A stretch of DNA of 64,000 nucleotides, from assembly GCA_022821065.1 (NCBI GenBank), contig JAJEEK010000090.1:83704-147703 (forward strand), written 5' to 3'. The notes beneath the pieces were generated by a model that saw nothing but the letters and a program-made list of their open reading frames with translations, ran no database searches and was not told the DNA's origin. Positions 31,829 to 40,680 of the stretch are shown here, piece after piece. Made by a program: the position numbers and the translations under genes. The stretch is from Candidatus Poribacteria bacterium (lineage in GTDB: Bacteria > Poribacteria > WGA-4E > WGA-3G). Within the stretch, counting starts at the first letter, position 1, and each line of letters starts with the position of its first letter.

Positions 31829-33004
31829 CTACCAGTTCTGCTTTCTATTTCCGCTATGTGCCGCTAACAGAGCTGTAGTAAAGGTGTTGGCGCGTTCGAG
31901 ATTATCACTCCGAATCCAGTTGAAAAGGCATTCAGCAGAACATTCAGGATTTGTGAATCGAAAACAACACGTCTGCGGTTCTGGACTCTCCGGTTTAACG
32001 GTGTCAATGAGCGTATCGAAAAATTCGGCCCGTTTTTTTGAAGTCGGAAAAGCCTTTAGGACTTCTGGGCGGAGCGTTCCGAGGAATTCAATAAATGCAC
32101 CGTAGCCGTTGTTTTCAAACTGGTTTGTGAGTTGTTTATGTAGGATCCTCGCTTTATGGATGTCGCTACTTTTTCGGGATGATACGCTAATTATCAGATT
32201 GTCATCTATTACGAGATTCGGGGTGAAATATATGCCTGCGCTCGGTTTGTCAAGGTATTCGGAAATGAACCCACTTTCACCTTTAGAAACTGTGTTCACC
32301 ATGGATACATTGTCAGCAACGACAAGGAAAGCGTCTTTAAGGTGATGGGATTTTAGTTTATGGGGTGCTATGTGGACGACAGCTGCGCCACATCGGTTTA
32401 ATAGCGAGATACGACGTTCAATCTCTGGTGTCTTTTGTTGGCATAAGATGATACATGTGCGACCTTCCAACAGAAAATAGACCGGATAGGGTAGACCTTG
32501 ATTCTCAATCGGTACGGGTTTCCCATCTTCGTATCCGAGTGTATATAGAGAAGATGCGTGCAAGACTTTTTCAAAGTGTTCACGGATGCGGCGGCTCGTT
32601 GCCGGACTTTTTCCGCTTGTAGATATGCTGAGCATCAGTTCGCCGTCTGTTACGACAGAGGCAGCGGCGAAAGTGCATTGCGGGATAACGTCAACAACAT
32701 TGACCAATCGGATTTTGTTTTTCTCGTGCGCTTCTCTGAAAACGGCGGTGTTAATATGGGTGAAGTCGGTTGCGGCGCAGACGAGAAAATAGCCGTTTGT
32801 ATCGCCTGCCTTCACCTGTCTTTTGTGCCAGCGAATTGTGCCGCTATGTGCGAGGAACGCCACTAATTCCGTTGCGTCTGGACTGATGACGGTAACATCG
32901 CCGCCGCTGATGAGCATAGCGACGACTTTCCGTTCCGCAACGGTGCCGCCGCCGATAACGAGACATTTCTGGTCTTGAAGGTTTATGTATGCTGGATAGA
33001 ACAT
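31829..33004 (-). CDS. Precorrin-2 dehydrogenase-like protein with duplicated degenerate second domain
   Basis: A 391-residue protein. Residues 1-150 match the Met8p/CysG-N precorrin-2 dehydrogenase: 'YINLQDQKCLVIGGGTVAER' binds NAD, followed by 'VNVVDVIPQCTFAAASVVTD' and 'SISTSGKSPATSRRIREHFE'. Residues about 170-300 repeat the same order in weaker form ('PVYFLLEGRTCIILCQQKTP', 'YFTPNLVIDDNLIISVSSRK') without a G-x-G-x-x-A loop. The last ~90 residues are helical, with Cys-rich 'TCCFRFTNPECSAECLF'. The enzyme would oxidise precorrin-2 made by CobA-HemD to sirohydrochlorin. The second half may be structural or regulatory. Confidence 0.85.
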   Translation of the reverse strand: MFYPAYINLQDQKCLVIGGGTVAERKVVAMLISGGDVTVISPDATELVAFLAHSGTIRWHKRQVKAGDTNGYFLVCAATDFTHINTAVFREAHEKNKIRLVNVVDVIPQCTFAAASVVTDGELMLSISTSGKSPATSRRIREHFEKVLHASSLYTLGYEDGKPVPIENQGLPYPVYFLLEGRTCIILCQQKTPEIERRISLLNRCGAAVVHIAPHKLKSHHLKDAFLVVADNVSMVNTVSKGESGFISEYLDKPSAGIYFTPNLVIDDNLIISVSSRKSSDIHKARILHKQLTNQFENNGYGAFIEFLGTLRPEVLKAFPTSKKRAEFFDTLIDTVKPESPEPQTCCFRFTNPECSAECLFNWIRSDNLERANTFTTALLAAHSGNRKQNW

Positions 33005-33196
33005 ATTATAGTTATCGGTTGTCAGTACGGTTTTCTGCGAAAACCTTTCGGTTAATAGTTTTCAGTTACCAGTACGCAGTACACAGTTAAAGAGGTATAT
33101 TGTAGTCGGAATATGAAGGTAACAGCCACAAAGTATTAACTGAAAACTGTGTACTGTTAACTGTTAACCGGTCCCCTGACAACTGACAGCCACTCC
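33005..33196. repeat. Long AGTTATC/AGTTTTCAG inverted-type repeat
   Basis: The whole gap consists of 'agttatcggttgtcagtac', 'cggttttctgcgaaaacctt', 'agttttcagttaccagtacg' and the complementary 'ttaactgaaaactgtgtact', so it can fold as a long imperfect hairpin. Related copies occur at about 957-995, 22920-22945, 34188-34310, 38570-38650, 40495-40535 and 63765-63790, always between genes. Confidence 0.7.
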
Positions 33197-34180
33197 TTAT
33201 GACTCGCGTGAGACGACGTAGTCTGCAAGTCGCTTGAGAGCGATGCGGGCGGGTGTCTCTGGTAAGACGGATAGTGCTGCTTTTGCGCGGTCAGCGTAGC
33301 TTTGTGCGACTTTTAGACAGTGTGCTTCAACACCATACCGTTGGAATAGTGCCTCAACGAAGGTGATCGCCTCTGCTTCATCTGTATTCGGATTCAGGAC
33401 TTTTTCGAGGGTCTGCTTTTCATGATCATTGCAGACCGACCTGGCGTAGATGATCGGAAAAGTAAGTTTTCCCTCTCGGAGGTCCCCGAATGCGTTTTTC
33501 CCTAATTTGTCAGCATCTTCTGTGAAGTCGAGTACATCATCGACAATTTGGAAAGCGGTTCCGATTTGTTGTCCGTAGGTTGTGAGAGCCTCAACCTGCT
33601 GTGTGTCTGTTGGGTTTCCGAGGTGTGCGCCGAGCGTGCAGGAGGCGGCGATCAGTTTACCGGTTTTGAAGCTGATAATTTTGAGGTACTGGTCTTCGGA
33701 GATGTCAAAATCGCCGCTCTTGTATGCGTGGATGACTTCACCTTCGCACATCGCCTGCGTGGTATCTGCGAGGATCGCCATTGCTGGGTCATCTGCTCGG
33801 CGTGCGACGAGCATGGAGAGGACGCGCGCGTGGAGGTAATCACCGACGAGAACGGCGACTTTATTCCCCCACTTCGTCTGTAATGTCTCACGTCCACGGC
33901 GGATCGCGGCTTCATCGAGTACATCGTCGTGAACGAGCGATGCGACGTGGATGAGTTCGACGACAGCGGCGAGCGTGTGTGCGTCGCTGCCTGTGTATCC
34001 ACAGACTTTGGCGGAAAGTACGACGAGGATCGGACGGAGTCGTTTGCCGCCCCCTTCTACGACATGTTGGACTGCCATATCGACAAAACTGTATTCACTC
34101 GCTGTCTGTTCGGTGAGTTTCGCCTCAACGGCAGTGAGATCATCGGCAATCAATTCAACGATTTGCTTAAAGCTGGACAT
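33197..34180 (-). CDS. Polyprenyl (trans-isoprenyl) diphosphate synthase
   Basis: A 327-residue prenyl chain elongation enzyme. Both Asp-rich motifs are intact in modified D-D-x-x-D form: FARM 'ASLVHDDVLDEAAIRRGRET' and SARM 'AFQIVDDVLDFTEDADKLGK'. 'GGKRLRPILVVLSA' binds the diphosphate. The length fits medium/long-chain synthases for quinone side chains (heptaprenyl to nonaprenyl). It lies inside the haem gene cluster, where a prenyl donor could serve quinone or haem side-chain synthesis. Confidence 0.92.
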   Translation of the reverse strand: MSSFKQIVELIADDLTAVEAKLTEQTASEYSFVDMAVQHVVEGGGKRLRPILVVLSAKVCGYTGSDAHTLAAVVELIHVASLVHDDVLDEAAIRRGRETLQTKWGNKVAVLVGDYLHARVLSMLVARRADDPAMAILADTTQAMCEGEVIHAYKSGDFDISEDQYLKIISFKTGKLIAASCTLGAHLGNPTDTQQVEALTTYGQQIGTAFQIVDDVLDFTEDADKLGKNAFGDLREGKLTFPIIYARSVCNDHEKQTLEKVLNPNTDEAEAITFVEALFQRYGVEAHCLKVAQSYADRAKAALSVLPETPARIALKRLADYVVSRES

Positions 34181-34187
34181 AATGTAG

Positions 34188-34310
34188 TAGTTTTCAGTTA
34201 TCAGTTTTCAGTCGTCATTCAAGAGGTTCCTCGTGGTTTCGAGAGAAATAGCAACCGCCACAGGAGATTAACTGATAACCGAAAACTGATAACTTTTCCT
34301 CTGATAACTG
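34188..34310. repeat. AGTTATC/AGTTTTCAG repeat
   Basis: The gap between the polyprenyl synthase and hemL is filled by 'agttttcagttatcagtttt' and its near complement 'gattaactgataaccgaaaa', the same repeat type as at 33005-33196. Confidence 0.65.
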
Positions 34311-35627
34311 TTAAGAGAGATTCGCGAGTACCTGTGTTGCGGCTTGAACGGTTTTGTTGATGTCATCCTCGGAATGGACTAATGAGACGAAACCTGCCTC
34401 AAATTGTGAGGGTGCGACATAGACCCCGCGCTCGGCGAGTCCCCAGAAATATTTCCTGAATCGTTCGGTATCTGCTGTGCGTGCGCCGTCAGCATCGGTA
34501 ACGGTTTCCGGTGTGAAGTAGAGCATCAACATTGAACCGACGCGGCTATGCCAAGCGTCAACGCCGTGTTTTTGGGTTGCTTCAGCGAGTCCATCTGCGA
34601 GTGCGGCGGCGCGACTTTCGAGTTGTTCATACACACCGGGTTCAGCGAGTTTTTTCAGCGTTGTTATGCCAGCGGTAACGGCTAAAGGGTTCCCGGACAG
34701 GGTTCCCGCTTGATAGACATCGCCTTCTGGTGCGACACACTGCATGATCTCCTGTTTTCCACCATACGCGCCGACGGGTAGCCCGCCTCCGATAATTTTT
34801 CCGAGACAGGTCATATCGGGTGTGACGTTATAGCGGGTTTGTGCGCCGCCGTACGCCACCCGGAATCCGGTGATAACTTCGTCGAAGATGAGAACGACCC
34901 CGTGCTGTTGGGTAATTTCACGGATTTCGTTGAGGTATCCGTCTTGTGGTGGGACGATCCCCATATTTCCCATAATCGGTTCGAGGATGAGGCATGCGAT
35001 TTCGTCTGGATTGGCTTCTATTGCTTCTCGAACAGCGTCGGTGTTGTTGAAAGGGACAGTGAGTGTATTGCGTGCGAAATCTTCGGGGACACCGCCACTA
35101 TCGGAGAGTCCGAAAGTTGCGACTCCTGAACCGGCTTTCGCCAGCAGATAATCAACATGTCCGTGATAGCACCCATCAATCTTGAGGATTTTATCTCGAC
35201 CGGTATATCCGCGGGCGACGCGAATTGCGCTCATTGTTGCTTCGGTTCCGGAATTGACGAGGCGTACGCGTTCGATTGAAGGTACAGCGTTGACGATGAT
35301 TTCGGCGAGTTCTGTTTCGAGAGTTGTGGGTGCGCCGAAACTGGTGCCGTGTGCTGCGGTTGCGCTGATAGCGTCTACAACGCTTGGGTGTGCGTGTCCC
35401 AAGACTAAGGGTCCCCAAGAGGCGACGTAATCAATATATTCGTTTCCGTCGATATCGTATATTTTTGAACCTTCGCCGCGTGCGATGAAACGCGGATGCC
35501 CGTCGACTTTGCTGAAATTTCGGACGGGACTGTTGACCCCTCCGGGGATAAACTGTTGCGCTTTTTGCCATGCAGCCAAGGATTTACGACTCTCCAAAGT
35601 GTTTCCTCCAAAATTTTTTATACCCAT
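34311..35627 (-). CDS. hemL: Glutamate-1-semialdehyde 2,1-aminomutase
   Basis: A 438-residue PLP-dependent class III aminotransferase that makes 5-aminolevulinate. '[20 protein letters not shown]' is the HemL signature at the N-terminus. The PLP lysine lies in '[20 protein letters not shown]' after '[18 protein letters not shown]', and '[16 protein letters not shown]' follows. It starts 1 nt after hemB on the same strand and is surely in one operon with it. Confidence 0.97.
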   Translation of the reverse strand: MGIKNFGGNTLESRKSLAAWQKAQQFIPGGVNSPVRNFSKVDGHPRFIARGEGSKIYDIDGNEYIDYVASWGPLVLGHAHPSVVDAISATAAHGTSFGAPTTLETELAEIIVNAVPSIERVRLVNSGTEATMSAIRVARGYTGRDKILKIDGCYHGHVDYLLAKAGSGVATFGLSDSGGVPEDFARNTLTVPFNNTDAVREAIEANPDEIACLILEPIMGNMGIVPPQDGYLNEIREITQQHGVVLIFDEVITGFRVAYGGAQTRYNVTPDMTCLGKIIGGGLPVGAYGGKQEIMQCVAPEGDVYQAGTLSGNPLAVTAGITTLKKLAEPGVYEQLESRAAALADGLAEATQKHGVDAWHSRVGSMLMLYFTPETVTDADGARTADTERFRKYFWGLAERGVYVAPSQFEAGFVSLVHSEDDINKTVQAATQVLANLS

Positions 35628-35628
35628 G

Positions 35629-36600
35629 TTATATCCATTCTACAACGGATTTTGCGAAATAGGTTAGAATCATATCTGCGCCTGCGCGCTTGATGCTGGT
35701 TAATGTTTCGAGTGCGACCCGTTCTTCATCAATCCATCCGTTTTGTGCGGCTGCCTTAATCATAGCGTATTCACCGCTGACGTTATAGGCGGCGACAGGC
35801 ACCTGAAATTCTGTTTTGACGCGATGGATAACATCGAGATAGGCGAGTGCGGGTTTCACCATGAGGATATCCGCGCCCTCTTGGATATCCAAGGCGACTT
35901 CCCGTAATGCTTCTTCGGCGTTCGCTGGGTCCATCTGATAGGAGCGGCGGTCGCCGAACTGTGGTGCGGACTCCGCGGCTTCGCGAAAGGGCCCGTAAAA
36001 GGCGGAAGCGTATTTAGCGGCGTACGCCATGATCGGTATATTCTTGTACCCGTTTTCGTCGAGTGCGTTGCGAATTGCACCGACGCGGCCGTCCATCATA
36101 TCTGAGGGTGCGATGACATCGGCACCGGCGCGTGCGTGTGAGAGGCTTTCTTTAACGAGCAATTCCAGTGTCGGGTCGTTTTGGACTTCGTTGGCTTCAA
36201 TGACGCCGCAGTGTCCGTGATCGGTATATTCACAGAGGCAGACATCTGTGATTACCAGCAGGTCCGGCACGGTATCTTTGATGGCGCGAACCGCCTGCTG
36301 AATGACCCCGTCTTCGGCATAAGCCTCAGTGCCGAGTGGATCTTTCGACGCTGGAATACCGAACAGAATTGTTCCTGGAATGCCGAGTGTAGCGAGTTCT
36401 TTCGCGGCAACGACGAGTCTGTCAACCGAGTACTGATAGCATCCTGGCATTGCTGAAATTTCGGTTGCTGTATCGTTTCCGTGAATGACGAACATCGGAT
36501 AGATGAGGTCATCGACGGAGAGAGCTGTTTCGCGAACGAGTCGTCGCAGGTTTTCGTTTGCGCGTAGCCGCCTTGGACGGTAGACAGGAAAAGTGCTCAT
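35629..36600 (-). CDS. hemB: Delta-aminolevulinic acid dehydratase (zinc type)
   Basis: A 323-residue porphobilinogen synthase. The zinc-binding cysteine cluster is present ('[18 protein letters not shown]'), which marks the zinc-dependent class rather than the Asp-rich magnesium class. The two Schiff-base lysines are in '[20 protein letters not shown]' and '[15 protein letters not shown]'. It overlaps the upstream secreted-protein gene by 4 nt and is followed directly by hemL. Confidence 0.97.
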   Translation of the reverse strand: MSTFPVYRPRRLRANENLRRLVRETALSVDDLIYPMFVIHGNDTATEISAMPGCYQYSVDRLVVAAKELATLGIPGTILFGIPASKDPLGTEAYAEDGVIQQAVRAIKDTVPDLLVITDVCLCEYTDHGHCGVIEANEVQNDPTLELLVKESLSHARAGADVIAPSDMMDGRVGAIRNALDENGYKNIPIMAYAAKYASAFYGPFREAAESAPQFGDRRSYQMDPANAEEALREVALDIQEGADILMVKPALAYLDVIHRVKTEFQVPVAAYNVSGEYAMIKAAAQNGWIDEERVALETLTSIKRAGADMILTYFAKSVVEWI

Positions 36601-37523
36601 TCGGCCTCCGAAGGCGAACCTTTGATTTCGTAGTTCGTGAGTTCCAGTGTTTTCTCTCCTTGGGGTGGCAACCCGATTTCTGCTCTTGCTTCATCGGATT
36701 CGGGGTGTTCGTGCCTGAATTTGACGATCCCGACGTTTGGTGCTAACCAGAGGGTTGTTATGGTGGATGCTTCCCGTTCTTCGGGTTCTTGCTGTTGTGC
36801 TCCGGGTACGGAGAACGCCATTTCCGTTGTTTCGTTCGTCTGGTATTCGATGATCAGACAATCTTCAAATGTGCCAGCAGGCGTATCAACAGTCTCTGTG
36901 TCAGTGACTTTCCCGATCTCTGTAACGGTGCTGTACGTTGTGATAGTTGGTGCGCCGCCTGGGATTTCTATCGGTGCGCCTTGAATGTTGATTGTGAGGG
37001 TCAACGTTGCACTTAACTCAAGTGCTGTCCATTCTTCATTGAAGGTTGCGGGTGTTGGTAGCAGATAGAAATAGTCTTGCGATTCTGCCTCGAAATTGTA
37101 GTCAATATCCATAGAGATGGGTGCGCCTTCTGGGATTTCTGCCAGCATCTGTTCCCGCAGGATGGGGAGTACCTCGTCCATCTCTTGCATCGTGTGTGCT
37201 TTAAGTGCATTTTCGATTTCAGTGCCAGCAAAGAACGCCACCCAATCGTCTCCGACCTGATAGTAGTAAGGTTGAACGTAATACTCAAAGTCTGCCCAGT
37301 TTTCTAAGGCAGGTTCATAACTGAACGCCCGATAGGTTTCCCCGTCAATATTTTCAGGTTCTATGGCGTAGCGTGTTAATTCGTTGCCGTCTTGGTCTTC
37401 ATAGGTCCAGTAGCTGCCTGGGGTGCCGGGGAAATAGTAGTTTGCCCACTCGTTTCCTACGGACACTGCGCTGAAGCTCAACACGAGTATTAGAACGATA
37501 ACGAATTGGATTCTTTTTAACAT
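36597..37523 (-). CDS. Secreted protein, paralogue A, coupled to hemB
   Basis: A 308-residue exported protein: Sec signal '[23 protein letters not shown]' then '[20 protein letters not shown]', a block shared almost word for word with the gene at 37591. The C-terminal half has '[20 protein letters not shown]' and '[20 protein letters not shown]'. Such F-E-D-C / W-x-A-P-x-V-G-x-V-K patterns occur in beta-rich lipoprotein-like domains of unknown function in Gram-negative bacteria. The stop overlaps the hemB start (ATGA). Identity to its neighbour is high enough for a recent tandem duplication. Confidence 0.75.
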   Translation of the reverse strand: MLKRIQFVIVLILVLSFSAVSVGNEWANYYFPGTPGSYWTYEDQDGNELTRYAIEPENIDGETYRAFSYEPALENWADFEYYVQPYYYQVGDDWVAFFAGTEIENALKAHTMQEMDEVLPILREQMLAEIPEGAPISMDIDYNFEAESQDYFYLLPTPATFNEEWTALELSATLTLTINIQGAPIEIPGGAPTITTYSTVTEIGKVTDTETVDTPAGTFEDCLIIEYQTNETTEMAFSVPGAQQQEPEEREASTITTLWLAPNVGIVKFRHEHPESDEARAEIGLPPQGEKTLELTNYEIKGSPSEAE

Positions 37524-37590
37524 GGTAGGTTCCTTTTGGGCTCTCAGTGCGACTTGAAAATCGCCGAAAGCATCTGTTCACAGGACGGGA

Positions 37591-38490
37591 TCAGTTGCTT
37601 TCGCTGCTTCCCGACTCGGTGGTTTTGACTTCGTAGTTTGTTAATTCGAGGGTTTTCCCGACACCGCTATTTTCAGATTCTTGTTCCATTTTAACGAGTC
37701 CGACATTAGGAGCCAGCCATAGAGTTGTTATTGATCCGCCATAAGCGTCTGCGAACATACTCTTCGCTTCGGGTATTTCTGGGTTCGTCTCAATCGTTGC
37801 ATCTGTGCTATAGATGACTACGAGGCAATCTTCAAACGTTCCTGCCTCGGTATCGACGGTTTCTGTCCCGGTGATGATGCCGGTTTCAGTCAGTGTCAGT
37901 GACATTGTAATGGCTTGTGTTGTTGGCGGGAAACCTGCCATATTACTTGTCATCTCCATCTCCAAGTCGACTTGCATATCGATACGGAGTGCTTCCCATT
38001 CTTCATTGAAAGTCGCGTTGTTTGGCAGGAAATAGAAATAGTCCTGCGCTTGGATGTCGAGGTTATAGGTCACATCGAGGTCAATCCGCATTCCTTCAGG
38101 AAGTTGGCTATTTATCTGTTCCTTCATCATCGAGACGACTTCTTGCCATTGTCGTTCTGTGACCGTCCGTGTTGCGTTTTCGATATCGTCGCCGACGAGG
38201 AATGCGGTCCAGTCGTGGCTGACTTGGTAGAAATAGGGGTGTGTATGATAGTCATAGTCTGCCCAATCTTCCAAAGCAGGCTGATAACTGAACGCGCGAT
38301 GCATCTCGCCATCAACGTCTTGTGGTTCTATTGCATAGCGCGTTAATTCGTCACCGTCTTGGTTTTCGTATGTCCAATAGCTGCCGAGGGCATCGGGGAA
38401 ATAGTAGTTTGCCCACTCGTTTGCTGTCAACGTTGTGCTGAAACCGAAGACGAACAGAAGCAGAAAAGCAGACCAAATTTTTTTCAACAT
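37591..38490 (-). CDS. Secreted protein, paralogue B
   Basis: A 299-residue exported protein, tandem paralogue of the previous gene, with the same signal type (MLKKIWSAFLLLFVFGFSTT), the same 'NEWANYYFP...GSYWTYE' start and the same '[19 protein letters not shown]' and '[16 protein letters not shown]' blocks. Both genes also share the leader sequence AAAAGGAACC before the ATG. It is probably the first gene of the hemB-hemL operon. Function unknown. Confidence 0.75.
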   Translation of the reverse strand: MLKKIWSAFLLLFVFGFSTTLTANEWANYYFPDALGSYWTYENQDGDELTRYAIEPQDVDGEMHRAFSYQPALEDWADYDYHTHPYFYQVSHDWTAFLVGDDIENATRTVTERQWQEVVSMMKEQINSQLPEGMRIDLDVTYNLDIQAQDYFYFLPNNATFNEEWEALRIDMQVDLEMEMTSNMAGFPPTTQAITMSLTLTETGIITGTETVDTEAGTFEDCLVVIYSTDATIETNPEIPEAKSMFADAYGGSITTLWLAPNVGLVKMEQESENSGVGKTLELTNYEVKTTESGSSESN

Positions 38491-38569
38491 GTAGGGTTCC
38501 TTTTGTTTTGTGATTTCACCAATTTTAAAGTATACAGAATCTTAGCGGAAACGGCAAGGAAAATGTATT

Positions 38570-38650
38570 AATAGTTGTCAGTACTCAGTACGGTTTTCTG
38601 CGAAAACCTTTCAGTTTTCAGTACTTAGAAGAATGGCTGTCAGTGGTTAA
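38570..38650. repeat. AGTTGTCAGTACTCAGTAC repeat with GAAAACC hairpin
   Basis: Carries 'agttgtcagtactcagtac' and 'cggttttctgcgaaaacctt', the same blocks seen at 33005-33196. Confidence 0.6.
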
Positions 38651-38715
38651 TTGAAGCGGGGTTGCAAACTCTGGAAGAAGCCCCTAAGCAAAAACCCTGT
38701 AAATAGGGAACGGAA

Positions 38716-39801
38716 TTACCGTTTTTCGTATTCAAATGGAAAGGTGACGGGTGCTCCGTTGTTTGACCATGAGCGTGACATTGCGACATCAATCTCTCGG
38801 TCTTTACGCCCGTTGTAGGCACCGTATTCGGGTTCTGTATCGTTACGAACGGCATTGACGAGGCTCATGAGTTCCGAAGCGACGGTGATTTCGCCATCAC
38901 TGAGCGGATAGTTTTGCAACGGGTTTTCCCAGACCACTTCGGGATCGGTGTCGGCGACGAGTGCGGCTAAGGTGTTGTAGCCGTCAACGTTATTGGTTCT
39001 GCGTGAAATGTTAATAGCGCGCTGTTCATCGGCGGTATCGTTTAAGATGACAGCGTCATTTCGGAAGCACATCCCGCGCTCTGCGTAGAATTTTGAACCG
39101 TTAAAACCTCGGAGTGGTGACCCGTAGGAGAGTCCACTGAAGTTGAAGATGCCGACGGCACCGTCTGCGAACTCAATAACGGCGTGTTGCCAATCTTCGG
39201 TGTCGCGTGTGGGTTGCCCTTTCCGCCAGACGTGTTCCTGAACGTTATATCCCTTTCGGAAACCGTAGACTTGTACCGGTTCGTTGTCGAAACCGACATA
39301 GCTGCGGATAAGCCCGATGCCGTGATAACCGTGTCCACGAAAATCGTTATAGGCGACGTTGACCTTACCGAAGACACCCGCGAGGATCATCTCCCGTTTG
39401 ATACGTTCTGTGGGTACCCGATAATAGTTTTCGTTGACCTCGAGTTTGGTTCCGTTCTCCTGTGCGGAGGCGATCATCTTGTCTGCCCATCCGAGGTCGG
39501 TATCGATTGGGGTTTCTGTGCAATAACTGATACCACGCTCGGAGCAGAGGAGTCCGGGGACATGGTTGTTGCTCGGTGTAATCACGATGGCGCAGATGTC
39601 GGGTTTCACTGTATCCAACATCTGTTCGGTATCAGTATAGGCGGGAACGTTGTATTTCTCGCCCTGTTCATTAACGCTCTCTTCGCGCGGGTCGCAGACA
39701 GCGACCAACTCAATGTCTTTCGTCAGCTTCGCGATAAGAGGCAGGTAGGTCCCGGACCCACGTCTCCCCGTACCGATGTGTGCGATTCTGAGTTTGTCCA
39801 T
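38716..39801 (-). CDS. Gfo/Idh/MocA family oxidoreductase with altered EKP motif
   Basis: A 361-residue Rossmann oxidoreductase ('LRIAHIGTGRRGSGTYLPLI', 'VAVCDPREESVNEQGEKYNV'). At the usual E-K-P position it reads 'YCTETPIDTDLGWA', so the lysine that is catalytic or cofactor-binding in the family is replaced by threonine. The C-terminal domain has 'NVAYNDFRGHGYHGIGLIRS'. It may use a different mechanism or act on a bound ligand without oxidation. The lipoprotein gene 39829-40323 ends 27 nt upstream, so the two are likely one operon. Start fixed by GGAGG. Confidence 0.88.
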   Translation of the reverse strand: MDKLRIAHIGTGRRGSGTYLPLIAKLTKDIELVAVCDPREESVNEQGEKYNVPAYTDTEQMLDTVKPDICAIVITPSNNHVPGLLCSERGISYCTETPIDTDLGWADKMIASAQENGTKLEVNENYYRVPTERIKREMILAGVFGKVNVAYNDFRGHGYHGIGLIRSYVGFDNEPVQVYGFRKGYNVQEHVWRKGQPTRDTEDWQHAVIEFADGAVGIFNFSGLSYGSPLRGFNGSKFYAERGMCFRNDAVILNDTADEQRAINISRRTNNVDGYNTLAALVADTDPEVVWENPLQNYPLSDGEITVASELMSLVNAVRNDTEPEYGAYNGRKDREIDVAMSRSWSNNGAPVTFPFEYEKR

Positions 39802-39828
39802 GACTTTCCTCCATCTGGTGAGGTGTGT

Positions 39829-40323
39829 CTATTCTACCCAGAAGATATGGCTGCGTTCAAAGAGGTCGCCATCCAAGTAGACTTCGACGAACCATTCACC
39901 TGTAATGTCTGGTTCTGGTAGGTCGATGTAAAACCAGGTAATTTTATCGCCGTTTGTTGATGTCAGTCTCTTTTCTTCTGTCCAGAAGGGTGGGTCCTCG
40001 ATATCGTCTTCTGGTGAGTACCACGAGACTTCGATTGTGTGTTCATCTGTGATATTTGACCATAGGAGCCACAAGAAGACTTGGTCGTTAAATTCGGCGG
40101 AGAAGGTGTTTGTGATGCCATCGGGTCTGTCGTCAAAGACGCTGATCGCTAAGGCGGAATCGACGATCATCGGTTCATTGCGTCCTACGTCTGTGAAGCC
40201 GCTTCCGCCAGCGGGATCCTCACTGCAGCCGCTCAATGCAATCGTCAACGACAGTAAGGCAATACCGAGCAGGGGATATGGATTTGTGAGCAGTGTCTTG
40301 ATGCGTGTGTGGGGTTGGTGCAT
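39829..40323 (-). CDS. Small hypothetical lipoprotein
   Basis: A 164-residue lipoprotein starting MHQPHTRIKT. The start has GGAAGG 7 nt upstream; the longer track start crosses two direct repeats and is rejected. The signal peptide ends in a good lipobox, 'SLTIALSGC'. The mature part has one beta-sandwich-like domain ('FSAEFNDQVFLWLLWSNITD' and 'EWFVEVYLDGDLFERSHIFW'), similar to domains that present ligands on the cell surface. Upstream of the oxidoreductase in one operon. Confidence 0.72.
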   Translation of the reverse strand: MHQPHTRIKTLLTNPYPLLGIALLSLTIALSGCSEDPAGGSGFTDVGRNEPMIVDSALAISVFDDRPDGITNTFSAEFNDQVFLWLLWSNITDEHTIEVSWYSPEDDIEDPPFWTEEKRLTSTNGDKITWFYIDLPEPDITGEWFVEVYLDGDLFERSHIFWVE

Positions 40324-40338
40324 GTGTTTGCCTTCCAA

Positions 40339-40401
40339 TGTATTGTATTTTAATCGTGAGCGGAGTTTGTGTCTACATGTATTGTGTTTTAATCGTGAGC
40401 G
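40339..40401. repeat. Two 24-bp direct repeats upstream of the lipoprotein
   Basis: A 24-mer ending 'ttttaatcgtgagcg' at 40339-40362 recurs with one change at 40378-40401 (39-bp period). They sit directly upstream of the lipoprotein SD and could be operator sites. The rest of the 40402-40626 gap holds another 'ggttttcagtt' fragment and nothing else clear. Confidence 0.55.
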
Positions 40402-40626
40402 ACAAGAAACACCGGAGCAAAACACTCGCTCCTAGCGATTTTTGTCATTCTATCAAGCGTTTGATTTTTTGTCAATAGATATGTGGGTAGCAGTCACAGG
40501 TTGTCAATATTCAGGACGGTTTTCAGTTAAGAGCCGCTTTGATGAATCAGGTTTCCATTTCATAATAGACAGTTACCTACGGAAGGATATAGTGTAGAAA
40601 TTCACGTTTTTCGCCTTAGTTTTCTG

Positions 40627-40656
40627 TTGACATGCACGGGCTTTTGATGGTAGACT
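40627..40656 (+). promoter_or_regulatory. Promoter of the amidohydrolase operon
   Basis: TTGACA (40627-40632), 18 bp, TAGACT (40651-40656) on the plus strand, about 24 nt before the ATG at 40681 with a short leader holding the SD GAGGAG. Confidence 0.5.
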
Positions 40657-40680
40657 CAAGCAACTATAGAGGAGTAATTT

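Noticed and set aside
40339-40401. Possible CRISPR fragment (two 24-bp repeats)
   Set aside because: Only two units, no cas genes, and the position upstream of an SD fits operators or a dispersed repeat better.
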